DNA from: Dromiciops gliroides
Taxonomy: Eukaryota > Chordata > Mammalia > Microbiotheria > Microbiotheriidae
Reading direction: 5' to 3'
NCBI RefSeq assembly: GCF_019393635.1
Contig: NC_057864.1
Span: 493,579,716-493,643,715 of the forward strand
Length of the DNA: 64,000 nucleotides
Positions within the stretch are counted from its first letter, which is position 1; every line of letters starts with the position of its first letter. Of the stretch, positions 32,461-43,935 are shown one piece after another. The notes beneath the pieces were generated by a model. It was not told the origin of the DNA and did no database searches. It worked only from the letters and a program-made list of their open reading frames with translations. Made by a program: the position numbers and the translations under genes.

Positions 32461-35075
32461 ACACAAGTCAAAGCAGTTACAAACCCCAGAGGGGTGGGGA
32501 AGTGCCAGTTCCTGGCGCTGTTATTGTTGGAGGAAAATGAGAGCGCCTGGGTAAAAGATGGAGTGTGATCCTTCTGACAACGAGGAACAGGGATCTCCAA
32601 GCTGAGCCCGATGGGGCAGACCTGGCTTTCTTTCTCTGCTCAGGATTCCTCTTTCACCCAAGTGACCATGGAGCCAGACGCTAATCCAGGGGGTGTCCGG
32701 GAGCCCAGGGCTCCACTAACCTCCCAAGTATCTCTCCCAGCACTGCCTCTCGCCCTGACGGAGCTGCTGGGCTTGACAAATATCAGTCACGTTCATATAA
32801 AGTGTTATTTCATGCAATGGGACTGAATCCAAATTATCTCGTGACCGCAGAGAGGCCCTTCCTGTGAACTGAGCAGTGACGCTGGGACAGGCACCAAGCC
32901 ACCCGCAGGTGCTTGAGAGGGAGCCGCAGAGTTGTCCCAATTGTCCCCTGGCTGCCTTGCCAAGAGGCAGCTGCCACAGAAAGCCTCCTGTTGACCCACT
33001 GAGCTCTGCCTTCCCTGCACTCCAAAAGGCTCAGCACGCCCCCCCACACACACCCAGAAGCAACTGCACGGTTTCTGGCCTCGGGCAATAGCAGCTGCAG
33101 TCCCTTCCCCTAAACTTTCTAGCAGCTACCACCTCTGCCCAAGGGACAGGATGGCGTGGCTACCTATAATGCCCATCCGCATTCTCGGCATTTCTGTGGC
33201 TGCCCAAGCCCTCCCTAGTGACCACATCCAAAAGCTGGTTTAATTATAACTTGTGAATGTCCACATTTATTATCCAAGGATCCTGTGGCCTCTGACTTCA
33301 AGGGTCCCCGGCCCTCTGCTTCAGGCTTATCCAAGTAAAGAGGAAAGGGTTGAGAAGGGGTGGTCAAGGGCACGGTCACCACTGACCTTGCAGCAAGCCT
33401 GTGGCAAGGCCAAAGCGGCTTTTGAAAGAGAAGCTGGCGGTAGGAAATGTTTGGCTTGAGCACCCGCCTGAGGTCGGCGCCATGAAGGAACTGAATGTGC
33501 AGGAAGACAAAAGACTGGGGGGCTGGGCAGGGAGCATCACTGTCCCAAGATGGCAAAGAGTACACAAAGATCTTCTCCAGAGCAGCCTTCACACAGGGAC
33601 ACACGGGGAAGCCCCGCAAGGAGCCAGATGCCCCAGAGGTGTGCTGCCCATCCCTTCCACGTCTCCCTGGGCTCCTGTCCTGACAGCTCAGCAGTTTAGC
33701 CACTCTGGGGCCTCTCTAAGGCCCATACTGGCAGGCCAGCATCCTCCTCAAAGTTAGCGGCAGTGGCTGCTGGCTCCCTGCTCCACGGACATTTGTCCTG
33801 TCTGCCTGACCCTTGCAGACCCTCGCTACACCATCTGAGAGCCGGAAGTCCAGAGAATCCAACCCTTCTCAGCGGGGAGAGCGGCACCATCCCTGGGGAT
33901 CTTTTCATCACTCTGGATCCCTTCAACCAAGGCCCAGAGAAGAGGATTGGAAATAGAAAAATCGAGGAATCCTGGATCCCCGGGGTTCAGCAGGTCTAAT
34001 CTCCTCCATAAAACTCTTTGCTGTCCTGCTCGCCCTTGTCACCCTGCACTCAGCCTACAGAGAGTTTCTCTTTCCAAACTCACTTCAGCGCCGTGCAGCT
34101 AGCACCTTGCAGGGCGAGCACAAAGTCCCGTGCCCAGCAGGCGCGGGAGATGGCTGGGAAGGGCCTCAATCCCATCTCGCCAGCCAGCCAGCCATCTTCT
34201 CCTGGCATTTTAATACGTTAGTCAGACCAGAAGCCCACCTGGCAGGGACCACGCGGTCTCTCGTGGGGCCCCAGGCGTGCTGAGCTCACGCTCCCAGAGC
34301 TGAGCACCTGGCCAGCCCAAGAGCCGGGGCCTGCGGTTTGCTGAGACAGCCAGAACTGGAGGCTTCTCTCCAACAGACTGGCTGGGCACGTAGAGCAGCC
34401 GCTCACACTTTGTGCTCTGGAGCAGGCCATCGATGAGTGCCAGGCTGCTGGCCTCATCAGCTGGGGCAGCAACAAGGACTGTTTACCCAAGGCTCAGCCG
34501 GCTCCAACTATTGTTCCAACCCAGGCCTCATTTCCAACTCATTTCCTCTTTTCCTGCTGATGCCACCAAAGCAAAAGGCTTTTCCGAAAGCCATCGAGCC
34601 CGGGAACGCTTGACATCTGGCCTGGAGCTCCAAGGGACCATTAACTCCAATGGCCCACAGGAAAGAGCCATCAGGACCTGCACAGATCAGCCGATAATGT
34701 CACCAGCAGCGGGCCCCTCCTCAAGGGACACACCCCATCCTGGTCTAGGGAGCAGGAAACAAAAGCAGCAAGGGCCCCACAGGCGGGCAGGGGCACAGCC
34801 CAGCCTGGGGTTTCGTCCGGCCCGGAGCCAGCTTCAAGAGTCAAGAAACAGAGCGACCGCCCAGGGTGTGCTACTTGGGGGGAGCACAGTATGAGGGATG
34901 GAGAGCCATCCTCAGGGCCCGCAAGACCTAGATGCAAGTCCTACTGATGACTTGTCTGGGCTGAGCCACCTGGGCTCTTCTCTCAGTGCCCTAAGGCAGC
35001 TTTCTAAGACTATCAGTCACCAAAGAGTTATCTTCATCAGCATCTCCCTGCACCAATGAAATTATAGGTCTGGGA
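32461..35075. other. Long repeat-poor GC-rich stretch
   Basis: About 2.6 kb with no recognised transposon, the longest such stretch here. AT-richer islands lie at 32755-32860 and 33225-33285. Open frames up to 162 codons have no recognisable domain. A frame covering about 34330-34550 reads protein-like ('CALEQAIDECQAAGLISWGS') but has no usable splice sites and no identifiable family. Confidence 0.35.
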
Positions 35076-35078
35076 CAA

Positions 35079-35150
35079 AAAGAGGAGAGAAGAGGGGAGG
35101 AGAGGAAGGGGAGAAAGAGGGAGTGAGAGAGGAGGAGAGGGGAGGGAATC
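35079..35150. repeat. GA-rich low-complexity tract
   Basis: Purine-only units GAGGA, GGGGA and GAGAGA over about 70 bp. Confidence 0.85.
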
Positions 35151-35199
35151 CAGGCACCTGAGTTACATCTTTAACCTGGGCATTCATTTGGATTTAGAA

Positions 35200-35362
35200 T
35201 GAAATAAAAGCTGGGTTTGAATCCCTGCTCTGTCCATGACTAGCTTTGTGTCTTTGGGCAACTCACTTCACCTCTCCAGGCCTCAGTTTCCTCTTCCATA
35301 AGTTGATAGAGCAAGAATAGCTGATCATCACGTCCCCTTAAGCAGTACAATTCTATGATTCT
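35200..35362 (+). mobile_element. MIR SINE (sense)
   Basis: 'gctgggtttgaatccctgct', 'gtctttgggcaactcacttc', 'ccaggcctcagtttcctctt', 'ccataagttgatagag', 'caattctatgattc'. Complete order. Confidence 0.85.
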
Positions 35363-35674
35363 CAGACAGTTATCTAAAGACTTAATTTGAAGCTATAACT
35401 TGACATGAATTCAGAAGGAAAAATCATCTTAAATCAGAATAAATGTGTCCATTAGCATCCCCTCCACTCTGTCAGAATGGAGATGAGAGAGAGAGATTTG
35501 GCGCCCCTGGGTATACCTTCTAGCCCTAGGTGTCTGAAAGCAAACTGTCACGTTTGGCAGCGAGCGCGATCCCCCAATTAACATTTTTATGCCAGAGAAA
35601 CCAAAGACTTCTAAATTGAGCTATTATCAGATCAGATCCCTCCCTCCCTCCTTCTCCGCACCTCTCTCTTTCTC

Positions 35675-35762
35675 CCTCCCTCTCACACACGTGCACACAC
35701 ACACACACACACACACATACGTACACATACACATACACACACACATACGTACACACACACAG
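35675..35762. repeat. (CA)n / (CACATA)n microsatellite
   Basis: (CA)n with interspersed CATACGTACA units after a TCTC-rich lead at about 35636-35685. Confidence 0.9.
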
Positions 35763-36144
35763 GCACACCAACTCTCAGCTCTGGAATAGAACAATCCCTT
35801 AGCACTTCTGCACAAAACCAAGTACCAACTCCATAGAGAAGTGGGAAGATTCAGACAAATATGGCGCTCTCCAAACAAGCCATCTGAGCATTTTTACAGG
35901 GAGCTTTCTTCTTTGCAGCTATGGAGTTCATAGTCCAGCTGGATGCAGAGCCCAGGGCTAGCCCCAGCTGGTCTTACTGGAGGTCAGCCACTGCATTTCC
36001 TCAGGTCTTTATGGCTAAGAGGCACTTCTGCCATCTTTGCCCTATCACTCCACATTTCTCCTCCCTTTCGTGGCCTAACTCCCCCGAGAAGACCATCCAC
36101 GCTTCTTGCCTCTCTGCAGCCTGACTTCTGACAACTGAAACCAT

Positions 36145-36695
36145 TTCCTCCAAAGGTACTGGTGGTCTCTGAATTGCCCCTTGGCAATCCTCACCCTTCT
36201 CAAGTTCTCTGCAGCCTTGGACACTGTTAGCCACTCTCTCCTCCTCCATCATCTCTTCCCTAGGGTTTTAGGACACAGCTCTCTCGGATCTCCTCCCACC
36301 TGTCTGACCCCTCCTTTTCAGGTCTTGCCAACCAATTGCAGGCGCCCCCAAGGCTTTGTTCTGGGCCCTCTTCTCCCCACCCCCACCCATACTATTTAAC
36401 TTGGTGGCCTCATCAGCCCCATGGATTCAGTGATAACCTCTGGTGCTTCTTTAGCAGCCCTGACCCATCTCTTGCCCTCCAGACTTGTATCTCCAGCAGC
36501 CTATTGGGCATCTCAAAGCGGCTGCCTCGTAGACACTTAGACTCTCCATGCTGCCCGCCAGCTTCTCCTTTATACCCTTTGTACATGTTATTTTGCTCCT
36601 TGAGAGAAAAGACTGGGTTCGCCTTTCTTTGTATTCCCAGTTCTTGGCACCATACTGGGCTCACAGTCCCTGCTGAGTTGACCTGACCTGACTTA
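36145..36695 (+). mobile_element. L2 LINE, RT to 3' region
   Basis: Sense L2. Around 36205-36250 a broken frame reads 'FSAALDTVSHSLLLHHLFP', the L2/CR1 RT motif (LDLSAAFDTVDH-like). Later parts match the L2 'caaggctttgttctgggccc' and 'atctccagcagcctattggg' blocks and a 3' end ('tgctccttgagagaaaagac', 'ttcttggcaccatactgggc'). Stops and frameshifts throughout. Confidence 0.75.
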
Positions 36696-36939
36696 CAACA
36701 AGCCTGGGCAGGCAGCCCACTTTACACCCAGCTCCTCAGATGAGTCCCATCCCCCAGCCTCAGCCCACCGTGACCCGCCTGTCCCTACCAGCACCTCCTT
36801 GTCAGGAACACTGCAGTTCAGGGAGGAGTCTTGTGCACGGCTAGGTCCGACTCAGCGCCTCTGAGGCCTCGCTGGCTCCGATGTCCTGTGGTCCATGGGG
36901 TACCTGGCCACATCTCCCTTGGCACCTCGACTCTACCCA

Positions 36940-37120
36940 GGAGCCCAACGCAGTCATGTGGTGCAGTGGGGACCAGAGGACCTTGGGTCATGACCCCATC
37001 CCTTCCACCTGCTATTTGTCTGACGGCTTGATGTCTACAGGCCTCTGTTTCCTCTTCCGTAAATCATAGAGATTTATCTTAGAGGGAATTAAAAATCCCT
37101 TCTAGGCCCAGGCCTGGAAT
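36940..37120 (+). mobile_element. MIR SINE (sense)
   Basis: 'tcatgtggtgcagtgggg' head-like part, 'gtctacaggcctctgtttcc', 'tcttccgtaaatcataga', 'aaatcccttctagg'. Confidence 0.65.
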
Positions 37121-38365
37121 TCCATGACACCCCTAAGATGTAGCCTCCAAAGTGAATTCTAGAGTCCCAACAGGGTCCCAAGGGGACAGGACATGGGGGG
37201 TGGTGACAATGACAGCGGCAGCCTTGTGATGGGCCCCCCGTCTTCCTGGAAGTGTGAGGGGATGGAGAGGACACCAGTAGACCCAGCTAGAGCACTCCCC
37301 TTCATCACCCTTCCCCTTCCCCTGGCCATGGGCTGCAGAAAGAGCCCCCCAGCATGTGCACCCAAAGCACCACCAGCCAGGACTGCCAGGCCACCCATGG
37401 CCCCACGTCACACCCGGCCCTGCTAGCGTTCTGTGCCGCAGCCGTCTGTACTGAAAACAAGCCCGCCTGGGGATCAGCGGCCATTTGCTCTCGACAAACT
37501 GTCCCTTTGGGTTTGTATTCTAGGGTGCTCTGAGGCTGGGCCGTTGCCACAAGACCAGCCCCAGCCTGGCTCAGGAGGAAGATTCTCTTGGGGGGCAGGG
37601 GAGGGGAAGGACTAGAGAGGAGCTTGTGACAGCGAGGTAGTCTGGCCCCTCATCGTCACCTTTTACACAGTAGAAACCACAGTCACAAAGCCACAATATC
37701 TGAGCATGGGAAGGGTGCTCCCGAACAGAGGTGGCCAGTGCAGGGTCAGGAGACCTGGAGTGGGACTTGAGCACAGGTGGCCAAGGGAACTCCCCTCCCG
37801 GAAGCTCCTTTCTTCGTCTGCCATCGATCCCCTGGCTCGAAAGGCCATGAAGAGATCACCCGGGAATCCCCACCTTCTCTGGATGAGGGGAGAGGCCTGG
37901 GCCTGGCATCTCACTAGCTAGGAGCTCCCCAGGGAAAACTGCCTGCCTCCAGCCAGGTGGGTACCTGCCCTGTGACCCCTTTGGGTATACACATGTGTAC
38001 CTGCACATGCACATACCTGCACATGTGCACACATGCCACACACATGTACATATGCATGCACACATACCCATCACAGACACTGCCCTGCTAGGACCCACTG
38101 AGTGAGAACACAGCTAATGAGCTTGCTTTGATTCCAGGGTAGAGCATATTCTCTCCCTGGTGAGGGGGGGGGGGCCCTCAGGAAGCTTTCTGGGCCTGGC
38201 ACAAGAGGCCCATCTCTCTGTGGTTGCCAGGAGGGAGAATCACCCAAAGCCCTTGCATTGGCCAGGCATGTGCCCCTGGGCACTTCCTGCCATCTGGGTG
38301 ATGCTCTTGAAGCAGAGGAGCCTTGGAGCTCCCCTGCCCAAGCCCCTCATTTGACAGAGGAGGGA
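37121..38365. other. Unique GC-rich stretch with a short CA/TGCA repeat
   Basis: Contains a cryptic (ACATGTGCAC)-type tract at 37985-38062 and a G11 run at about 38165. No gene recognised. Confidence 0.4.
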
Positions 38366-38369
38366 AGGT

Positions 38370-38465
38370 AAGAAGATTTACATACTTAGAATGGGGCAAT
38401 GCCAAGATTCAAACTCAGATCCCATACCTCCAAGTTCAGCACTCACTTCCCTGAAACTTGTCTGT
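38370..38465 (-). mobile_element. MIR fragment (antisense)
   Basis: 'ggcaatgccaagattcaaac', 'tcagatcccatacctccaag', 'ttcagcactc'. A short sense MIR-like B-box piece ('gtgcgagttcgagtgctcct') lies near 38529. Confidence 0.55.
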
Positions 38466-38917
38466 CATTCACCACAGCAGCAGAAGCTTGCTACAAGAGA
38501 CAGAGGGCAAGGCCTTTGACCCAGGAAGGTGCGAGTTCGAGTGCTCCTGCTGAACACAGGGCCTGCAGGACTCTGGGCAAGCCACCGGGCTCAGTGGGAG
38601 CTGGTTTGGGTTTGGAAAACCCTTCCTTCCCCCTTCCCCATCATGGCCAGGCCTCCAAAGTGCTGGTCAAAAACCTGACGTCTGCTTTGGGTCTGTTTTC
38701 TGCTCAGCTCCATGTCATTTCACCACCTCCCCTTCCGACAAGACCTGCTGGTGGCAGAGGGCTCGTCAAAGGTTCTTTGGGCAGCCCCGGCTGTCCCTGA
38801 ACCAGTGCATTAGATGTGAAATAAGTGGGTACCAGAGCCCCTTTCACGGCTGTTTTAGTCTCCTATGTGCACCTGCCTCCAGCATCTTTCACAAACATTT
38901 CCTTCAGCCAAGGAGCT

Positions 38918-38949
38918 GGGGTTGGGGGGGGGGTAGGGGGAGCGGGGGG
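38918..38949 (+). other. G-quadruplex-prone G runs
   Basis: Four or more runs of at least four G separated by one to three bases (GGGG-TT-G10-TA-G5-AGC-G6). This fits the canonical G4 pattern. Structure not demonstrated. Confidence 0.7.
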
Positions 38950-39089
38950 CGCTTGTAAATCTCATCCTCCACAAAACGCATATTCCCTGCTCAGTCCTGC
39001 GCTGCCCACAAGCCCTATCATTACACAGAGGAGCCAGACTGGCCAGTTTCCTGCTACTGGACGAGCTTCCAGCTCAGCCCCCATATGAG

Positions 39090-39290
39090 GATCTGAGATC
39101 CAGAGCTCAGAGGCCGGCGGGACCAACTCCCTCATTTTACAGATGAGGAAACTGAGGCACAGAGGGGTGAAGAGCCTCCCCCAAAGCGAAATCTGTAGTA
39201 AGTGTCAGAGGCAGGATTAGAACCCAGCTCAGGACTCTGACTCCAGACCCAGGGGTCTTTTCCACTGTGTCCTCAGAGCACTCTGGCAGA
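39090..39290 (-). mobile_element. MIR SINE (antisense)
   Basis: 'cattttacagatgaggaaac', 'gaggcacagaggggtgaaga', 'aggattagaacccagctcag', 'ttttccactgtgtcctc'. Confidence 0.82.
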
Positions 39291-39440
39291 TATTCATTTA
39301 TTTTTTCCACATGAGAAAGAATTCTGCAGAGTCAGGAGCAGAACCTGGAGAGACCAGCCTGAGCCAGACCTTAACATGGCGATTCCAGGGACAGCTGACT
39401 CCTCAGAGAAGAGGGAGTCTGCAGTGCGCTGGGAGAGAAG

Positions 39441-39477
39441 ATGGAGGGAGGGAGAGGGAGAGGGAGAGGGAGAGGGA

Positions 39478-39545
<68 letters not shown>
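39441..39545. repeat. (GGGAGA)n-(GA)n tract
   Basis: About five GGGAGA units pass into (GA)n of roughly 60 bp. Pure homopurine on the + strand, likely polymorphic, and with mirror symmetry that permits triplex DNA. The 121-codon Arg/Glu frame across it is spurious. Confidence 0.97.
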
Positions 39546-39550
<5 letters not shown>

Positions 39551-39889
39551 AGGCCCAAAACTCGATGCTGTGTGAGGTCTGAGGGGGTAGGAAGCGGGGA
39601 GGCTTCAGACAGACGAACAAGCCATAGCCATCCAGCCTTTCCATTAACTATCAGGAATATATCGCAGATATCCTAGAACAAGGCCTGTGGCTGCCCTCGG
39701 AATCCCGGGGACTGGGGGCCCAGACACGCCTTGCCTGACCCAGCCCAGCTCCTCCCTCTCCCTCACACCCTCTATCTGGCTCGGTGGCCTCTGGGATCAC
39801 ATGCAGACCTTTCCCATTTCCCCGGGGGCCTCGCCCCCCCCAAATGATGTTTGCATATTTTGTACTTAATGTCCTTTGAGCCTGTGGCT

Positions 39890-39965
39890 TCTGTCTGGTA
39901 AGCTCCCTGAGGGCAGGCACTGGTTCAGCACAGTGCCCGGCCCCTTCCTAGGTACTTGGCAATGT
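39890..39965 (+). mobile_element. L2 LINE 3' terminus
   Basis: 'ctggtaagctccctgagggc', 'agcacagtgcccggcccctt', 'cctaggtacttggcaa'. Confidence 0.65.
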
Positions 39966-41383
39966 TTGTATTGTCACTAAGTTCCATCTCTGGCCTGAAG
40001 GCGGGTGCAGGGCAGCTTCCTGTCCTTGAGATCACCTTCAGTAGAACTCAGCCCTGCCGAGTTTCCAGCTGCCCGCCCCCTCCCCATCCTGGCCTCCCCA
40101 CAAGGCAGCCAGAGCTGGCCTTACCGCAGGGCATCATTGATTTTTCCCCTGAAGCTGGGCTCGTGTGGCTGGGGGCTGGTGTCCTCCAGAGACACCCAGC
40201 GGGGCTGGGGTTACATGATGTAAGTCTCCATGAGCAACATGATCGCTCGATCCTGCTGGGAGTTCTGGGAAATGGATTCCCAGGGCCCCCCAGAAGGGGC
40301 TGGGCTCATGACCTCACCCGCAGCCCCACTCCAAGATGTTCTTTTATTTCTCTCTGTTTGTGCCCACTCAAAGTGACCAAGTGACTCGTTTTCTCCTGGG
40401 GATCTTGGAACTGGGCAAGGTCTTCCATAGACTCTGGATGCATGGTCACTTGTGAGGCCGAGGGAGGCGTCCATTCAGGTGTGGGCTGGCCTCGCTGGCC
40501 TCCAAGGTCTCTTCCTATCCTGGGTATCTGAGATCTGGGATTTCTTGTCCAGGGCTATCAATGATCACTTACCAATACCAATTATTCTCTTCTGGGGTGA
40601 GGGGAGAAAACCTCCCCACCTGCCCGGCCTACACTCCTGGCACAGTGTTGGGCACTGAGCGGGCACACAAGAAAAGCCATTCACTGGATTCCACTGAAGT
40701 GAATTAAGTTGAGGCTTGCCGCCAGTCGGAGCAACCACTATCCAAGCCTGGAGCCACTGTGACCTCCAGCATTTTGGGGCAGTGTTCCCCGGGATTGCAG
40801 AGACCCAGTGTGGCACAGTCTTCTAGGCGATAGTAAGGCAGGGCAGGAAGGCCTTTCTGCTCCTGCGGCACTTCCCCAGGCCGACGTAGGCATGCCCAGG
40901 CTCTGAACTGTGGACAGGAGAAGCACTCTGTTCTTTCCCTCCATCAAACTTGACAGGCACATCCGTCCCCTCTGCTTCCCCCAGCTGTGTCCGGATGTCT
41001 TCTGCTATAGCCTAGGAAAAGATGCAGACAGAGATGGCCTCCCTGCCGCTCAGCAGAGGCCAACTGGGCAGGGGTCCCTTAGCTTGTCAGCTAAGAGCAC
41101 AAGAGGCAGGGGTACAAGGAAGAAAGAAAACAGGTGGGGGAAAGACAGGAAGAAGAGGAAGGGGGGGGAAGGGGAGGAATTCAAGGGGATGAAGGAACCC
41201 CTTGGGCCCCCATCACGAGGAACAGCGCGGGTCTGCGCAGTGGGCGATATCCACCAACAGACAAGAGGAGGTAATGTTGTCCAATGAAAAGGGATCTGGC
41301 TCAGAGTCAGAAGACCTGAGTTCAAATCCTACAGCCAAGATGGCAAGGTGGGCGGCTGCTAAACAACCCGGATGAATACAGTT
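39966..41383. other. Unique stretch
   Basis: No repeat recognised. A G-rich purine patch lies at about 41155-41180. No exon supported. A CORE-SINE-like piece near 41290-41330 ('cagaagacctgagttcaaat') is probably an old MIR fragment. Confidence 0.4.
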
Positions 41384-41398
41384 GAAAGAAGTGGGGCT

Positions 41399-41549
41399 TG
41401 GGACAGCTAGGTGGCGCAGTGGATAGAGCACCGGCCCTGGAGTCAGGAGGACCTGAGTTCAAATCCGGCCTCAGACACTTAACACTTACTGGCTGTGTGA
41501 CCCTGGGCAAGTCACTTAACCCCAATTGCCTCACTAAAAAAAAAAGAAA
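41399..41549 (+). mobile_element. WSINE1-like tRNA-derived SINE
   Basis: Full-length and close to the apparent consensus, with A-box-like TGGCGCAGTGG and B-box-like GTTCAAATCC. Ends in A-rich/(GAAA)n. Exact 15-bp TSD 'gaaagaagtggggct' at 41384-41398 and 41550-41564. Confidence 0.96.
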
Positions 41550-41564
41550 GAAAGAAGTGGGGCT

Positions 41565-41900
41565 GCCAAGCCTGAAAAGGAGCATTGGAAGAGGCGTGGC
41601 GGCTTCTTCCAGCTTTGAAGGCCGGCCTAGGAAAGGAGGATCAGCCTTGGTTGGCTTGGCCCCACGGGGCAGAACCAGGAGGAAGGTGGGAAGTCTCAGA
41701 GGAGCAGAGCTGAAGTCAGGGAGAGCTGCCTCAGGATTGGATGAGCTGCCTTGGATGGGGTGGGGGGAGGGGGGAGGAGGGCAGGATCCCCTCCCCCATC
41801 CCTAGAGGTGAGCACCTTGGCCCATTGTAGAAGGTTCTTCTTTCACGGATAGGCTGGTCTGAGGGCCTCAGAGCCTCCTCCTGCCCCCAGACCACCAATT
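41565..41900 (+). mobile_element. L3/CR1-like LINE 3' fragment
   Basis: 'gctgccaagcctgaaaagga', 'ggcgtggcggcttcttccag', 'cagaaccaggaggaaggtgg', 'gagctgccttggatgggg' follow the L3 3' end order. The SINE at 41399 sits at its left edge. Confidence 0.5.
41757..41785 (+). other. G-quadruplex-prone G runs
   Basis: GGGG-T-GGGGGG-A-GGGGGG-AGGA-GGG pattern. Fits the G4 rule. Structure not demonstrated. Confidence 0.7.
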
Positions 41901-42455
41901 CTAAAGGAGATCCTCTGACCATTCTGCATGGGGGTAGCCTCCTGACTGCCGCCCCTGCCCCCAGCCATCTGGCCAGTGCTTGGCTAGGTCACACTTGAGA
42001 AGGCCCTCAGCCCAGGATGAGGCTTTCAAAAGAATCATGTTAAAAACCACTGAACTCCCAGAGGAAATGGAGCCCTTCAGGCAGCTAGGACGGTGAACCT
42101 GAAGCCGGGGGGTCAGCCAGAGAGATCCCTGATTCCAGGCTGCAGATGAGGGCTCTGCTCTCTGGACTGCAGCCCTTCAAAGGCCAGCCGTGCTGGGTGC
42201 TTGGTTTCCATGAGCTAGAACTGATGGACAGAGAGGAGGAATTCCACAGTCCATTGATTCCAATGCTGATTCCATCTCGGTTGCTGGGAGCACCAGGCTA
42301 GTCTGGGGTTCGGTGATGCATGCTGACTTGTCTGTTGGTTACTCGTAGGAGGATGTGCCCTCTGGCCCCTAGGGAGTGGTTTGCTTGGTCTCTCTCCCAT
42401 GTAATATGGAAACAATGCTGCCCCTAACCCCTCACCCCCCATAATACCCAACACC
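41901..42455. other. Unique stretch
   Basis: No repeat or gene recognised. Confidence 0.35.
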
Positions 42456-42459
42456 GACT

Positions 42460-42610
42460 TCACAGAGGCCCTGAATGTCAGCGTGGGAAGGAATCTCAGA
42501 GGCTGTTGGATCACCCAGTCTAATACCCGGAAAGAAACCTTTCTGCAGCACCCCAGCCTTTGTTTAAGGGCTACCCCTGCCCCAAATGGGGAGTCCACTT
42601 CCTGCCAAAG
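42460..42610 (-). mobile_element. L3/CR1-like fragment (antisense)
   Basis: 'gggaaggaatctcagaggct', 'cacccagtctaatacccgga', 'tgccccaaatggggagtcca'. Same order as the start of the 20280-20640 element. Confidence 0.5.
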
Positions 42611-43360
42611 CAGCCCGTTAGACGCTGAAAGAGCACACTGACCCCCGTGGCCTTTCCTGCAGCTTCAGTAAACGTGCATCATGCGCTGGCTGAGGATAAA
42701 GCACTGGGCTGGTCACCGGGCGTCCAAAGAGGAGTCCTGGGCAGGTCCGGGTCCACCGAGAGCTTATGTCCCCCATGTAGACATATTGTGGACACAAGCA
42801 TAGGCCACTCAAGGGAATGTTTCTCTGTGTGGCACAGGGTAAGTAAGCATGAGCTTCCCTTGTATTCACCCTTCAGGTGTGGAAAGAGAAAAGGAGCGTG
42901 CTGGGTAAGCAGGATGAGAAATCTTAAAGAGGCGGTCAGACCTTCAGCTGGGTCAGCAAATGACCCATCAGGCCCAGAACTTGGGACCCGTGGGCCAGCC
43001 AGGTTTGGGCCAAGGTAACAAGTCCTCATTGCTCCAAGTTCTGCCTTCCCAAGTCAAGCAGCAAAGTCTAGCCCCCTTCACACGCTCCAACGCCAGCACC
43101 AGGTCCCCGAGGGTTCCGTTCTCCAGAGTAAACACGCCTCACTCCCCCAGCCCCAGCCTTTCATCGGACCTGGGGATTTGCTATGGCCAGAATCTTGACC
43201 ATCCCAGCTGCCCTCCTCTGCAGGCGCTCCCCCGTCCTTCCTAACCTGTGAATTGAACACAGCCTCCAGATGGGTCTGACCAAGACACAGGCCTGTGGCT
43301 GTCACCTCTCTATTGGTCCCCATGCAGCCCTCTCTTGCACATAGTTGTTTGTTTACCATG
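42611..43360. other. Unique stretch
   Basis: No repeat or gene recognised. Confidence 0.35.
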
Positions 43361-43361
43361 T

Positions 43362-43482
43362 CCCCATTAGAGTGAAGTCCTTGAGGGAAGGAACTGTCTT
43401 TGCCTCTTCTTGTATCTCCAGTACTTAGCGCAATGCCTGCCACATAGTTAGAGCTTAATAAATGGTTATTGATTGATAAGAA
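43362..43482 (+). mobile_element. L2 LINE 3' terminus
   Basis: 'tgaagtccttgagggaagga', 'tcttgtatctccagtactta', 'gcgcaatgcctgccacatag', 'ttaataaatggttattga'. Clear sense L2 end. Confidence 0.82.
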
Positions 43483-43689
43483 AACTGTATTCTGACTGTG
43501 GAGCAGAACGTGCATCTAAAGTTTTAGGGCTTTTTATCAATTCAGAAATGATTGAACAAGTGCCCAAAGCACGTAACCCTGACGTTGCTGTACGGTTATG
43601 GCAAACCTTTGACTCAGGTCCTCACTCATGGCTGGTTCACACAAAGCAAATGTGCAAAACAGACTTGATGTAGTAAGAATTTTAGAAAA
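43483..43689. other. Unexplained segment with a protein-like open frame
   Basis: A frame at 43473-43673 (66 codons) contains 'NSEMIEQVPKARNPDVAVRL' and 'WQTFDSGPHSWLVHTKQ'. The composition looks more protein-like than most frames here. I do not recognise the family. It lies between an L2 terminus and an L1 3' end, so it may be a repeat or retrocopy remnant. Chance remains possible. Confidence 0.3.
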
Positions 43690-43935
43690 CGTGTTGTTGC
43701 ATGGAAACCATTTCTCTACTTCAACTATCCCACCACGTAATCATATTGAAAACAATGGCCATGACTGCTCATGTATAACGTATTTTGAAATGCTTGAGTT
43801 CTAGTGGGTGGGGGGTGGGAATGGAGGAGGAAGAGAAGGTGGAACATAAATTTTTAAAAACTGATGTTAAAATTTGTTTTTACATATATTTTGGAAAATA
43901 AAATTCTATTCAATAAAAAATTAAAAATTTAAAAA
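43690..43935 (+). mobile_element. L1 LINE 3' end, 5'-truncated
   Basis: 'catgtataacgtattttgaa', a G-rich patch, 'ggaacataaatttttaaaaa', 'ctgatgttaaaatttgtttt', 'tacatatattttggaaaata' and an A/T-rich tail match the L1 3' end seen at 60.9-61.15 kb. More diverged than that copy. Confidence 0.7.

Noticed and set aside
34329..34550. Protein-like + frame ('CALEQAIDECQAAGLISWGS')
   Set aside because: Looks codon-like, but has an in-frame stop just upstream, no credible acceptor or donor, and no recognised family. Kept only as a note in the region entry.
39294..39676. Arg/Glu-repeat frame of 121 codons and its antisense Ser/Leu frame
   Set aside because: Translation of the (GA)n microsatellite plus flanks.
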